Assembly: GCA_963573305.1 (NCBI GenBank) | Contig: OY754329.1 | Span: forward strand, 48,876,417 to 48,940,416 | DNA from: Pyrrhosoma nymphula | Lineage: Eukaryota; Arthropoda; Insecta; Odonata; Coenagrionidae | Reading direction: 5' to 3' | DNA: 64,000 nt | In this document: one piece after another, positions 1 through 11,864 of the stretch | Layout: each line of letters opens with the position of its first letter | Numbering within the stretch: position 1 is the stretch's first letter | Translations under genes and position numbers: made by a program | The notes under the pieces: generated by a model | Seen by the model: only the letters and a program-made list of their open reading frames with translations | What the model was told of the DNA's origin: nothing | Database searches by the model: none

Positions 1-528
1 AGGAGGTATGGGCATCTTTGGGTCAGCGCCCTAAATTATTTTCAGTATTAAATAGGGTCAATGAGACAAATACTTCAAGGAGTCATTGATTGTGATGGGG
101 GTGAAAATAAATACTGATTAATAGTAAAGTATGAGTTAAACCGTTCGTCAGGACATGGTTCTGCAATGTATCTCGATTTTGAGTGGCCGGAAACTTTATT
201 TTCTTTGCATGTATTAATGAATTTGAGTGATAATTTGACCAACAGTGCATCTACCAAGAATTTATTTTTTCTCTTTGCGTTTATTGAAAATTAGTTACTT
301 TAAAATACTGAAAAAATATATCAATTTACGAATACTACGGTATATTAAAAGTAACTCTCCAGGAAAATGTCATATCTTTCTTACTTTCTCTTTTTTGTCT
401 TTTTTATTTTCGTATTTATTTATTCATTAGTATTTGCGCATTAACAGGTTATTTATTTACATACTCATTTAAAATCTGCCGCCATGCTTGAAATGTGCAT
501 TGAACATACGTTTGTATTCGCGATTAAA
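1..528. other. AT-rich stretch, nothing recognised
   Basis: No coding similarity, RNA gene or clear repeat structure was seen. The short open frames here are AT-rich and have no recognisable motif. Confidence 0.5.
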
Positions 529-963
529 AGAGGAAACCCTTATTCATTGCGGTGTTCTGTTAAGTATCGCAGGTTATAAGGATATTAGACAGCGGGTGAA
601 TCCCATGACCTTACAGGAGTGCGAGAGTTAGAGCGAAGCCTAGAAGGAAAAGAAAGGAGAGAGAAAGAATACAGAGTAAGTTACGGCGAGAACGAAAGCG
701 TTCAATGATTCGTTTCCAATGCATACATGGCAGTCTAATGCGCCTAAATTCGGAAGCCAGGGCGAATAGCGCTCGGGGAGGGCAAGCGGCCAGTAATCCG
801 TCACTGGCTTCGACGATGAGTCCATCACCTTATTGTGTTCGAATTTCCCTCGTCGTTGCCTAGGAATAATATGCCACAAGAGAGGAAGCCGAATTTTCTC
901 CAGAGCGATAGCGGCGGCGCGCGCTCCGTTTGTTGGGAAACTTTTTTCCCCCATAGTACATAC
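529..963. repeat. Dispersed repeat family A, copy 1
   Basis: This roughly 435-bp segment recurs in the same orientation at 20413-20837 with about 85% identity by eye. Both copies start with GAGGAAACCCTTATTCA and end with a CCCCCATAGTAC motif. Shared blocks include GCAAGCGGCCAGTAATCCG near the centre. Sequence outside these limits is unrelated, so this is a discrete transposed or retroposed unit rather than a large segmental duplication. No protein similarity or terminal inverted repeat was seen. A weak B-box-like GTTCGAATTTC occurs around 838, so a SINE is possible but unproven. Confidence 0.75.
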
Positions 964-1594
964 CCTCTGAAGTTTTGGCAGAGCAGTAGAACGGCTTTCC
1001 CTGCTTTAGCCGGAGTAGCCCTTAAATATATGGTTGTTCTAAGATCCTCAGTACCATCGGAGCGCACCGTCTCATTGGTCAAAAAATGTTGTATCTGATG
1101 ATCGAAGCAGATTGATGATCATATTAACCAAATGATATTTTTGGGATCAATTGGATATAATATCGGTTTCCATGATTGCCATTTGAAATCAATCGCATGT
1201 GCCTTGTCACTACATCATCAGCCAAGCTAGGAATGTGTTAAGCCATAACCACACCCCTGGAAATATTGCATCAATGCATGGCATATTTTAATTCTGAATA
1301 CTTTGTTTTGACCTATGCACTGTATGTCTTTACCTTGATAACATCTAATATAGGTACCTGTTTTAATACGATTATGAAGCATTTTTAGGCATATTCCTAA
1401 GCCTATTTTGTGTTTTTTATAGAAGCTATCACGCATGGAAAACTGTACCCTAACTGAGAATGATGAAAATAGCATTTGGTAATCATCAGAGTATGTGCTT
1501 TCTGCATAAAAAATATCTTTAAAAATTGTACTTATCTGATAAAAGCATGATTAGTATATACCAGTTGTGCATTTATTCCGCATATTCTTGGACT
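964..1594. other. Unannotated AT-rich sequence
   Basis: No motif, repeat or coding signal was recognised. Confidence 0.4.
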
Positions 1595-1640
1595 CAGGGG
1601 CGGATCCAGGGAGCAATCTTGGGATTGGGGGGGGGGGAAG
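1595..1640. repeat. hAT-like transposon terminus with poly-G
   Basis: The string CAGGGGCGGATCCAGGG followed by a run of 11 G resembles the CAGGGGCGG-type termini of hAT-superfamily non-autonomous elements that are common in arthropods. No partner terminus was found nearby, so this is probably a solo or truncated end. The family assignment is from memory of such termini and is not verified. Confidence 0.35.
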
Positions 1641-4600
1641 AATTAGGAAAATTTGTGTGAGGGTATGCGTCAATGCGTACACGCGCGTTCCTGCGCCTGC
1701 GTACTCATGTGAATCTTGTATCAAACATCTTATATCTACTCATAACTATGGCTGTATATTACTTCTATGTGAATTGGTGATTTATTTAACATCATTAACT
1801 ATGGGTTTGTAAACTCCTCTCCACCAATTCTACCCGCGAGCGATCTGGTGGTACCTGTACATATATGGTACAGGGAACTCCAGCATGAAAAGGAAACAAC
1901 ATTCAACGAATTATCTGTGTATGCCTGTCTTCATTCTCCCATACCTTAAGCCAATTACTACGGTCACTACTCTAAGATAACCTTCTTTGCCTGCATCCCA
2001 CTTTCATAGAATTGTAACGGGTAATAAAATTGTTACTAGCTACGTTACTTTTACGTCAGACCTCGGAAAATGTGGGAAAGTTAACTTTACACTCCGAGTT
2101 CACGACCACTGATTCAATAGCGGCCAAAGTATATGAATATGAAATTAGAGAGATTACACTAGAGATGGAAATGTTAATTCCGTTTTAAGATGTGGCTAAA
2201 AAGTATATAAATATTCTTTGAGAATCATGTTGTACTACTGAAATCCAAAAAGTACTACAACTGCCTATTTTGCTAAGGAAACCAAGAGCTTTTTATTTGA
2301 ACAAGGAATGCTTTGCACTTTACACGAAAAACAAGGTAAATACTTAAGCAATAGTTAAAATGAGTAATTATAAAAAGATAATTTCGTTGTTATCAGAGAA
2401 ATACCAAGTGTTGGTGTAAAACACTTGTGGTAGAGGTGAAATGATCATCAACTGAAAGACACTAGCTTTGCAAATTTGAAAGAAATACATACCAGCTTGA
2501 ATGAGAGATATCCAAACGAAAAGGTAGGTAGGTCTCACAAAGTTTGACGAATTTTGAAATCCAGAATAATTAAATACTAATCGGCACCTCGGGCAAGCAC
2601 GCAAGGTGCGAAGGAATATTTCCGTACAACTTATTATTGCAATTTCTTGCAAAGAAGCTGAGCAGAAAATAGAATTTGGCGAAAAGATTAACTATTGCAT
2701 TTTTAATCCTAAAGTTAATGAAGGGACTACTTATGGGAGAACATTTCTAGGAAACGGCTTCCAGAGACGTGTATCATTCGATTTTGTGCGCAGTAGAAGT
2801 GTCATGGATTATATTAGCAGTGAATACTGAGAACTTAAATCGCTTTGTTTGAATGTTATGGCATAGATACAGTGAACTCCGGTAGACTAGTGCAGCCTAG
2901 ACAATGGATATTACATTTCCGATGAAACTGTTCTGGATCTCTTACACTTAGAGGTTGTGCGTATGACTTTATCGCCAGCAAAGAAAGTGGAGATGTGTTA
3001 AAAGAAAGGTAACCGTGGTCAATGACTGTTTAGTGCTAAAAGATATGAATCAAATCTTTCATTGGAATGACAATCCAGCTATTATATGTATGTCCATGTG
3101 CAAGTGCATACGTCTGAGAGACGGTACATGCGTCTGGGAGAATGCCGTTGAATCGCCAATTTCTCATGTTATTTCTCATAGTCTCTCCCTCCCAAAATAC
3201 TCCTTTAGAAAGAAATCTTATATGCTTTTAAGGCCATGTTCTTAATCTATAAAATAATACTTTACTGCTAGCCAAACCAGTTAAAGTTAATACTACATAG
3301 TTATTACAACAATTAGGTCAATTGATGCTACAGTGACGCATTCATATTAGGACATTATTATGAAAGCATTATTCAGGTCCTCAAAAGGACTTTAGTTAAT
3401 TCTCTTTGGCGCCTCGTTTAACGAGGGAGCTGAAAAAGATGGAAGAAAATTGACCGGGTATGATGAGATAAATGTGTTCGTAGATATAAAGGCATTATAT
3501 TTGGAAAAAAAATTGAGTGTAAAAAAAAGCTTAGCAATGACGAGGTTTATAGCGGTTCAACATCTAAATCGCGAAAGCCAATTTTGTGATTCGTCGACAT
3601 GGAGACATCGCTACAACAGCATTTTTGCGATTTGGTACTTTCTAATTCTTTGGAATTAGCTCAACCCCAGACCACAGAATTCAAATGGTATGTTAGTGGT
3701 GTTTTCGGTCGTCGAAATCCACCGTCCCCCAAGCCTAGTATGCCGCGAAATTTAAAAAGCGAACATGCGAACACATAAAAAACTAATTTCTCCCGTAAGT
3801 GAAAAAATACCGCCACACAATTTGAACGACAGATAGCTATGACATATAGCTACCAAATACAAAAAATAGCCAGATTGAAGAGGTAAATGTTTGCAGAGAA
3901 ACGCGTAAGAAATTTAAAAAATTAAAATTGATGCTCTTAATTACAATATTTAACCTTTCATCAATCATAATTTTTCATTAATAATAAAGTCGATAATCAA
4001 AATATTATGTTTCTTTTTACTTCAAAAGAGCATTTGTGCTGTGGCAAGTATCATTGTAGCATGAACATAGAAAGTACCTAAAGGACTGGAAACTGCCGAA
4101 ATATTTCGTCACCCTTCTTGTCCGCATCGGCAGAACTCCAACAGATGGCAGTGAACTACTCGCCCTATTAGTCCAGTAAATGAACGCTCAAAAGGGTTGT
4201 AGACTACATGGAAGAAGACAGAAACGAAACTTCAGGGATTTTTTTAGAGCATATAGGAGGTAAACATACTAAAAGTCTCAGCGCCAACGAGGTGAGCCGT
4301 CCTAACGGGGTGGGGGGGGGGGGGCGCAGAAGGTCCCTTTTGTGGTTTTTCGGTTATAGATCGAAAACGGTGCATCGTGACGACAATGTTACTCTTAATA
4401 AAATTAAAACTGATAACATGTACTAAAAGATAATTTCTCTTGAATTTTCTTCTATCACTCATAGTTATGGAGTTATTTCTATCGAATGTTGCAAATGTTT
4501 TGCATAATGCCTAATCTCACGTTTTTGGTAAACTTTTCCTTTTAGCAGCTCAGATTTCATTTTTACAGCAAAGTTATTCGTGTAAAATTGTAGATAATGT

Positions 4601-6200
4601 AAATTTAATAATATTAATTAAATTAAATTTAATTTAATAATTAATAAAAAAACCTTTAATATGAGATATTATTTAATATTTTAACTTCAGTTTGTCAAAG
4701 GTCACAGTAATTTTAATATTTCAGGGAAATTCCGGTATTTCGGAAGATAATTGCACATCGCTCTTCCCCGATTTGCCAGATATTAATGTTATCTTTATGT
4801 CCGTATATTTAAAAAAAATAAATAAATGGTAAGTCGGAACTGCAGAAAATTTTGCCTGCTTTTTTTTTTAAGGAGTAACCTTTTCGTTAGGACGCACAGT
4901 AGACTGAAATCGAAAAAGGCTGGCCAAATTTCAAAAAGTGATTTTTATCAGCCAGGAAAATGAAACTTTGTATAAACATTCTCAAAAGAACTGTGCATGC
5001 GATAATGCAAGGCAATTTCCTTAGTACTCAACAATTATCAATTTGCATGAGGTGAAAATTGCACAAATTTCGCAAAAATAGTCTACACTCAATTTTCTCA
5101 CGAAATCTTCAAAATCAAGCCCTTGCTAAACCTTGATGGGTAGATAATTGGAATAAAAAGTGACGTAATTAGATGAAACAGTTTTTCATCTTTATTTTAA
5201 TGTAATATACTTACTTTTTGTAATTATTTACCAAAGATATTAAACAAAATGGCGGACCCTCATTTTTGGTCATTTTTGAAAATATATGTAGAGAAATAGT
5301 TAATTGCATCGCCGAGAATCACGAACTAACTTATATGGCGAAACTCTAAAAATCTTCCACAGTGCGAATCCGATGAGTTGTGCTGCGACCGTTTGCGACG
5401 CTGAATTTCACATCAGTTTTTCGACCGCGCGGTCGAGTCTGGTCCAACCCGCCTGCAGCGGGGAGTGAGGTGGCGCGGCAAGTGTGTGGAATAATGGATT
5501 GTAGTCGCATCCACTCCGATATGGAGATTTTCGAGGTACAAAAATTGGAAAGAGCCACCATGTATTATATTTAGGAGAAATCGCGGAAACAATTACGCAT
5601 TTTATCACGTGGGGTAAAGGTCTAGCAGGTACTGAAATCCAGCTTTCTTCGTGTGCACCGCGGGTATTTCTCTTCTTACCAACTTGACATCGCCTACTAA
5701 CGAATACGTACACTTTTAACGGAGACAGCATGCATACCACACAGGATTATCGTCCCTTCGATTCCACCAACCAACAGCTGGTGTCGCACGGCTGCAACTC
5801 CCCCGCCCCATGCACTGCGGTTGGGCGTACGGCGAAGGGTCGTTTATTGGCACCGCGGAGCCCTTAACGCGGTTATTTGCAGATATTTTTGGGAGAACGT
5901 TTTCTAGTCTCCAAATAAATGCCCTAGAGCGTTCATTTACATTTATTATATTTGAAGAGGTGTGGATCAGTAGCTTTTTAAAACTTTAGCTCGGATTTCA
6001 CTCGTGTTGGTGTCAGCATTGGATCTCTCGAAATTCCCTCTACAGCTCCTAGTGGTGTGGATACTTTGCTAACCACTTCAAGATTCCTCGCTTTTTCAAG
6101 GTATGTTCTCTATTATGACAAGCTAATATCTATTCTTTAAATGTTTCATTTGTAATAACGTTTGTGGCGTTATTTTCTATATTCAATGGCTTCGAATAGC
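1641..6200. other. Long gene-free AT-rich tract
   Basis: No host exon or recognisable transposon protein was found. There is a small inverted repeat around 1853-1873 (CCTGTAC / GTACAGG), a poly-G run near 4311-4322 and an AT-rich stretch at 4560-4680. Open frames around 5346-5740 overlap on both strands in a locally GC-richer patch and show no family motif. Confidence 0.4.
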
Positions 6201-6203
6201 AAT

Positions 6204-6273
6204 ACGTCAATATTAGTAAAATCTTCTCGGGTTTGCCACCGGGTAAGGCTTTTAAAGGCCAACGTTTCCAATG
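6204..6273 (-). repeat. Inverted pLTR fragment of PLE-1
   Basis: About 70 bp are the reverse complement of the element's 3' terminal sequence around 9005-9110, including the AAATCTTCTCGGGTTTGCCA block. It ends where the RT remnant begins. Inverted flanking pLTRs are a known Penelope feature. Confidence 0.8.
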
Positions 6274-6957
6274 GGTTCTCCTCTTTCTCCAGCTATTACA
6301 AACCTCTTCATGGAGGATTTTGAAGAAAAAGCTCTAAATTCGGCTACACAGGTATTTTTCCTGTATGTGGACAATACTTTTGTCATTTGACAACATGGAT
6401 GGAATGCACTAGATGATTTTTTGAGTCACATGAATCAGCAGCATCCCAACACCAAATTTACTATGGAAGAGGAAACTAAAAATTGCTTACCTTTTTTGGA
6501 CATCCTAATTGAAAGGAAGCCTGATGGTACTCTTGTACGACGTGTGTAGTGAATACCAACTCACACTAACCGCTACTTAAATGGTAGAAGTCACCCCCAC
6601 CCCTCCCATAAGCAGGGCATCTTAACCAACTTGATACATCGCGCAAAAATGGTTGCAGATGCAAAAAGTCTTCCCTCTGAATTGGAACATCTGAAAACTA
6701 CGTTCAAACGCTATGGATATAAAATGACAGAGATTTTCACTTGGCCTTGAAAAGAACCGTTGGAATAAGTATGCGGCCGAAAAAAGATCATGAAAAGCCG
6801 TTGGGAAGAGCCTGCATACCCTATATCTCCACTAACTCGGGAAATATAGGAAGAATTTTACAAAAATACAACATTCAGACGATCCATAGACCTCCAGGGA
6901 AAATTCGAGATCGGCTAGTAAGAGTGAAGGACAACCTCGGCCTCAGAGTGCCTGGAG

Positions 6958-8588
6958 TGTATACATACATACATACATTTTTTATTGGACATTAAGCAAG
7001 ATACATCTGCAATAGTCTTCGTCATGGTTAAGGACAACACAAACAAAATCAGAATACTATATCATTGATATTGCACGTAAGATATTCATCAATAGAATAA
7101 AATGCTTTTGATACAAGCCAACAATGAATGATAGATTAAAATCTTGACAATGTAGCATTTCTGGCCTCTTGGGGCAACATATTAAACAATTTTAGTTTTA
7201 GAACATTGAAATGTTCCTTGTTTTTGTTAACCTGCAGTGTGGTACAACAAGTTTTTCTTTTCGCCTTGTGTCATGGTGGTGGACACTGGTTGTTACCTTA
7301 AACAAGTCAATATTTTCTTTAACGTTACAAAGGCATTTGTATATATACAGGCTGTGAAGGGTTATGATACCAAATTGTTTGAAAATCGGTTTACAATATT
7401 CACGAGGGGTAGAGTTCGAGATGATTCTCACAGCTCTTTTTTGTAGTAGAAAGATGTCATTTACCATTGCAGCATGACCCCATAGTTCAATACCATAGTT
7501 TAGATGGCAATGAAAAAAGATAGTTTGACACAGGTGGCGGATATGTGCGTATTCCACTGTAACTTGCTATCTAATTCAAAGCCTAAGAGCTTTATATTGC
7601 CAGTTTCATTTACTGCTTTGCTAAGGGAGAATATTGTTGACTGAGTTTTTTCGGTGTTTAAAGCAAGTCCATTGGCTGTGAACCAACTTTGTGCCATAGT
7701 CATGATAGAAGTTTGAAAGTTTTGGATGTTATTGAGATCTTTGACATTATAAACGAATGTTGTATCATCAGCGTACAGAACTGATTCACAAGGAACATTG
7801 TAGGGAAGGTCGTTAATCATCACCAAGAAGAGAAGAGGGCCAAGAACAGATCCTTGGGGTACCCCATGTTGAACAAGTAAAGGCAAAGAGTGTTTGTCGT
7901 CAATGCAAACACACTGTAGACGATCCTTCAAATGAGAGTGAATGAGCTTTAATTCATTGTTTCTGATTCCATAATGAGCAAGTTTTTGAAGGAGAATGGA
8001 ATGAGACACACAGTCGAAAGCCTTAGTGAGGTCGCATGCAATCAATGTAGTGGATGATTTTTCTTCAAAGGCCTTTAAGATTGTATCAGTAATATAACTG
8101 ACAGCAGATGAGGTGGATTCACCTTTGCGAAAACCAAACTGTGATAGTGTGAATAGGGTATTGCTTTGCAAATAGTAGTAAAGCTGATTTTTCATCACCT
8201 TCTCAATTACTTGACTGAACACTGGTATAATTGAAATTGGGCGATATGTAGAAGCTAAGGTTTTGTCACCATTTTTGTGTATGGGAATTACTTTAGAAAA
8301 TTTAAGAGGGTTAGGGAAATTGCCAGACTGAAAACACGAATTGCATATCATTAAAAGAGGTTTGCCAATGACATTGGCGAGCTCTTTGATCATTTTCGGT
8401 GATAATCCATACACATCGGTACAATTTGAATTTTTAAGAGTTTTTATGACAGACCTAATGTCAAATGGTGTAACCCATGTCCATTTCAAGTTAGATGTGA
8501 TTGCAGGAAGGTTATTTTGTAGGCTGGTTGCAGTGATAGACTTGATGTCAATTGTAGCAATGAGATTATTAACTGATTTAATGAATAG
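6958..8588 (-). mobile_element. 5'-truncated Jockey-superfamily LINE nested in PLE-1
   Basis: The minus-strand frame from about 8585 to 7500 encodes most of a reverse transcriptase. Visible blocks are a fingers region near KTLKNSNCTDVYGLSPKMIK, the LTKAFDCVSH aspartate motif, GVPQGSVLGPLLFL and LYADDTTF (YADD). A second frame (7557-7198) continues the C-terminal domain (GIELWG, LQKRAVRII), so one frameshift lies near 7540. Further remnants run to AFYSIDEYL near 7080. The element ends in a (TGTA)n tail, seen on the plus strand as TACATACATACATACAT at 6963-6978. The endonuclease and ORF1 are absent. CR1/L2/Jockey-type clades all fit; the exact clade was not resolved. The first residues of the longest frame (8618-8586) are antisense Penelope sequence, not LINE. 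Confidence 0.85.
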
Positions 8589-8952
8589 CATCCCTTGTGA
8601 GTGGCATGGTGAACACAAGAGGCATATAAGGCATAACTATTTCAACCCGAATAATCGGCCCTTGCAGTCTTATATAGTCTAGATAATGCGCACTCCATCA
8701 ATTTTAACGGCACCAAAATCCTTTGCCGTTCAAATGGATACTGGGATCGTTTGATGAAATAGGCTTTCGAGATAAGTTTGGAGGAGAAGAAATTAAATCG
8801 AGACTCTGGGCAGTACATCAGCCAAATATGGAGACTGCTACTCAATAAAATTAAACGGTCGCGGTTTCAATTCAAATTCAAACCACCTTGAACGAGCCGG
8901 TCAACAATGGGTTTTCAACCGCCCTTGACCAGCTATAAAACCCCGGCATGGA

Positions 8953-9013
8953 CCAACTCGGCAATTAGTCTCAGCCCTGATGACGATGAGGGAGTCACTC
9001 GTCGAAACGTTGG
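8953..9013 (+). ncRNA. Hammerhead-ribozyme-like motif in the PLE-1 pLTR
   Basis: The order matches a hammerhead: CCAAC (8953-8957) can pair with GTTGG (9009-9013) as stem III, then UC as the cleavage site, a GGC/GCC stem I (8960-8976), the core CTGATGA (8977-8983), a stem II (GATGAG with CTCGTC) and GAAAC (9004-9008). Hammerhead motifs are known in Penelope-like pLTRs. One extra base lies between CTGATGA and the best stem II, and stem I is short, so activity is uncertain. Confidence 0.65.
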
Positions 9014-9339
9014 CCTTTAAAAGCCTTATCCGGTGGCAAACCCGAGAAGATTTTACTAATATAATTCGCCGGGAAAGCCTAAGATCTTTTAATACGTCAA
9101 TATTATTGCAGAATCCTTAATATCATGTCAATTCGCTTTTTCGAATATTCTTTTCTTTTGTAATGTGCATAAAATTTTACTCGCCTATTTCCACTTTAAG
9201 CTTATAGTTTTGACTCTCTTTTACAGGTTGATGGTGTTAATGAATGAAAATAATTCCTCGATTGGTAATCACACGTTTACAAATGTATAAAATACTAATG
9301 GGAGTGAAAAATTCGTCATTTCGTATGAAGACCAAGTAG

Positions 9340-10000
9340 GTACTTGTTGAATTGTCTCACCGAAAGGTTGCATTTGGAAGGGAAAAATGAAGTTTTAAAG
9401 AATTTAAGTGATTACGTTAAGAGGTTCTTTCTTAATGGATATGTGTCGTGGTGGGAACGAAGCTCACGGAATAACGAGAGATTTTTGATGCGTTATGGCG
9501 AATGGCTAAAGGTAAAAATGCTGTTTTTCCCGAAAATTTGCAGAAAAATTTGCCAGGTTCTTCAACTCCAGGCCAGGAAAAGGCTGTCAGGCCTGCCAGG
9601 CTCCTGTAAGTATATCCGCACCATTAAATATTATTAAGGAATAACCTTTTACTCTGAATATTATTTTAAAATCAAATTTTTGCTTGCATTACAATCCTTA
9701 TTAGGCACTTCTGGGCGTCCGGAGAAATATGTTCGCATTAGCAGTGAAAGATCAAAGAGAAGGAAAACAGAAAGTCTGAGATAGTCTCATCCTGCGACAA
9801 CTCTTTCATGCACGGCCTCTATGAGAAGAGGGAGATGAAGCAGCCTCCAAGCTCCTCAAAGAAATTACCACGACCACACCAACTAGGTCGAAAAGAGTAC
9901 TTTCGGATTGCCAACAACTATGTCAGGGGAAGAGGCTCTATCGCTAATTATTTCCATGCAACTAACGAAGAGCCAGTATATAGCAGGGGCTGACTAAGGT
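9340..10000 (+). pseudogene. Decayed repetitive-protein fragment
   Basis: Open frame 9344-9637 contains FLNGYVSWWERSSRNNERF followed by a GEWL motif. A later frame around 9712-9780 reads GRPEKYVRISSERSKRRKTE. A third, 9808-9993, looks like a frameshifted continuation. The combination of W-x-SS-x-N, GEWL and GRP-x(6-9)-S-x-RSKRRK resembles large multicopy proteins of unknown function found in arthropod genomes. That recollection is not verified. Changing frames and stops show it is not functional. An alternative is a chance set of ORFs, but the basic SERSKRRKTE block in order argues against that. Confidence 0.4.
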
Positions 10001-11492
10001 CGTTGTTTCGAGGGGGGCGGTTCACTACTTTCCGCGGCGCCTGGGGGGTATGCAATACCTCTCAACGATATGGCGGTCCGGGTGGACCTCCCTCGGAATA
10101 TTAAAAGAAATGAAACGCTTGGAACGTAGGTTTGGTGTGGCTATATTATATAAGTAGTAGATGTGATAAATTATTGAGTTCAGCTCTCTAATCACATTTG
10201 AAAAAAGTAAATAAACGATGTAAAGAATGCCATTCTTGTGAAGATGCAGGTCTTCCGGGTTTTACACCGCGTTGGTGTAACTGACGCGGCTTAAACGCAG
10301 CGTGGACGCGGCGTACTTAACCGCTCGTGTGCACCCGACCTTACATGAGTTCTTGGCGCTTTAACTGCAAAAGTGATCCATTGAATATGACCGGTCGGAA
10401 ATTTTAATAGCTCCTGTGTAATCGTGGGTGAGTTCCGAAATTCACTGCCAGTACTGCCAAAGTGTTCCGCAAGCAAGTGGCAGTGCTGCGCAGTGACCAC
10501 TGACGTCAGTCAATTGATGACGTTTCCTACTGTGATTTCTACTGCCGCTCCTGCTGCTCTCGGGCTGCAGAAACGGCCGTAAAGCCGTAGCTATGGCAAT
10601 CAGGACAAACAAATGGTGGAAAAAATCAAATCAACAAGGTAAATAAGTTTCGAGCAACTGCTTCGTATATTTAAATGTTTAAATCGGCTAGAGAGAGAAG
10701 TCTAGATGCACTTAATCAGGTAGAAGCACCTAATCAGCGTGTGCCAGCTGACATCGTACAGGTTCATATTTCATTAGAATAAAAGCATAAATGAAATGAC
10801 GAAGGACTGAAGAAGATGACAAGTGATATAAGTAGAACAGCATTAATTTTTGCGAATAAAAGCGACTTGTAAAATAACAAAAAAATAATTAAGTGCCATG
10901 ATTAATGTGTTACAAGCAATGCACTATGTTCGTTTAAAAAATTAGGGATTCACGTAATGAAAATTTGGCGCGATTCAGAGAAAATATCTTAATATCCCCA
11001 AAATATGACGGTAAAGGCTCACAGTAAATGGTAACAGGATGAAAAAGTATCGAAATCTGAACCTACGAAGCCCGAAATTTAATCTACAAAACGTTCCACA
11101 GAATGTTTGTAGCGACTGCTGAGTCAGTGCCTTATTCAAGTCCAACAGGATCGATTTTAACTTTTTCTCCCCAAGCCCCTTAGGGTGGTACGGTTACCTT
11201 TTGGTGTGCTGTCCAACCATTCCATATTACATCCAAAAAAGGGCATGTCCTAAATTACCTACATGAGATTGAACGTTAATAAATCAGGCGAGATCCGGAA
11301 ACACGCTTTCCATAGAACTTGTATTTTTTTATAATAATGAAGTTATTACGTAGGAAATATGCTGATCATCTCATTCATCAATTCTTGAAATATTACCGCA
11401 ATGAAATGATCGCTTTTACGAAGTCTCAGATAGTTTAACAGTTCTCCACGAATGCAGGCAGCACAACACGCATGCGTGAGACACCTTGGCGC
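10001..11492. other. No recognisable feature
   Basis: Mixed composition. A somewhat GC-richer patch lies at 10250-10620. No coding motif, TIR or RNA gene was identified. Confidence 0.4.
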
Positions 11493-11500
11493 GGGATACC

Positions 11501-11856
11501 AGGGGGTTTATTTTGTAATATCACCTTTTTAATGACTCTTTGCGGGAAGGCGGGAGATCCGTTTTGCTCTTTTAATGATCGGCTAAGGTTCGATAGTGGC
11601 TCCATTTCACGTTCCTAATGACAGGTGAGATGGCACTAATGAAATGTGGAGCCAAATGAAACAGATCATGAGTCAAAAGATACGGATCAAGAGTAGAAAT
11701 AGCGGATGAATCAAATAAGTAGACCGGCAGTTCCCCACTTGAGAGCCGAAGATGGTCACGCCGCCTGGGTGGCGGAGTTTAACTACGAAATATGATGTAA
11801 TTTTCCACATTTTATGACGTATTCTCACTTAAGTGAGATTACAAAATAAACCCCCA
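11501..11856. mobile_element. 356-bp MITE with 8-bp target duplication
   Basis: The terminal inverted repeats are about 24 bp with 2 mismatches: AGGGGGTTTATTTTGTAAT at the left end and TGGGGGTTTATTTTGTAAT on the reverse strand of the right end. The element is flanked on both sides by GGGATACC (11493-11500 and 11857-11864), an 8-bp target site duplication. An internal foldback (TGGCTCCA ... TGGAGCCA around 11598-11655) is also present. No coding capacity. An 8-bp TSD fits hAT or P-type transposases; the superfamily is not resolved. Confidence 0.85.
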
Positions 11857-11864
11857 GGGATACC

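Larger units (their letters stand above)
6201..9110 (+). mobile_element. Penelope-like retroelement (PLE-1), decayed, with nested LINE
   Basis: A plus-strand coding remnant begins at the RT motif MGSPLSP (about 6271), reaches LYVDNTF (YVDD-like) and LPFLDI motifs, then linker residues ending GVY at 6962. It is then interrupted by a minus-strand LINE. Sequence resumes at about 8587 with IPCEW...EHKRHIR and a C-terminal FNGTK block (GIY-YIG endonuclease tail). Several stops and frame changes make it non-functional. The tail at about 8990-9080 (GTTGGCCTTTAAAAGCCTTA) is repeated inverted at 6204-6273, directly abutting the truncated RT. This matches the inverted pLTR plus 5'-truncation layout known for Penelope-like elements. 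The GxxYIGxT part of the endonuclease is missing at the LINE junction. Confidence 0.85.

Noticed and set aside
4309..4325. Poly-G run as a structural (G-quadruplex) element
   Set aside because: A single homopolymer tract, which is common and error-prone in assemblies; no spaced G-runs.
5346..5740. Overlapping frames of up to 110 codons
   Set aside because: No motif, no splice-supported partner; minus and plus frames are equally open.
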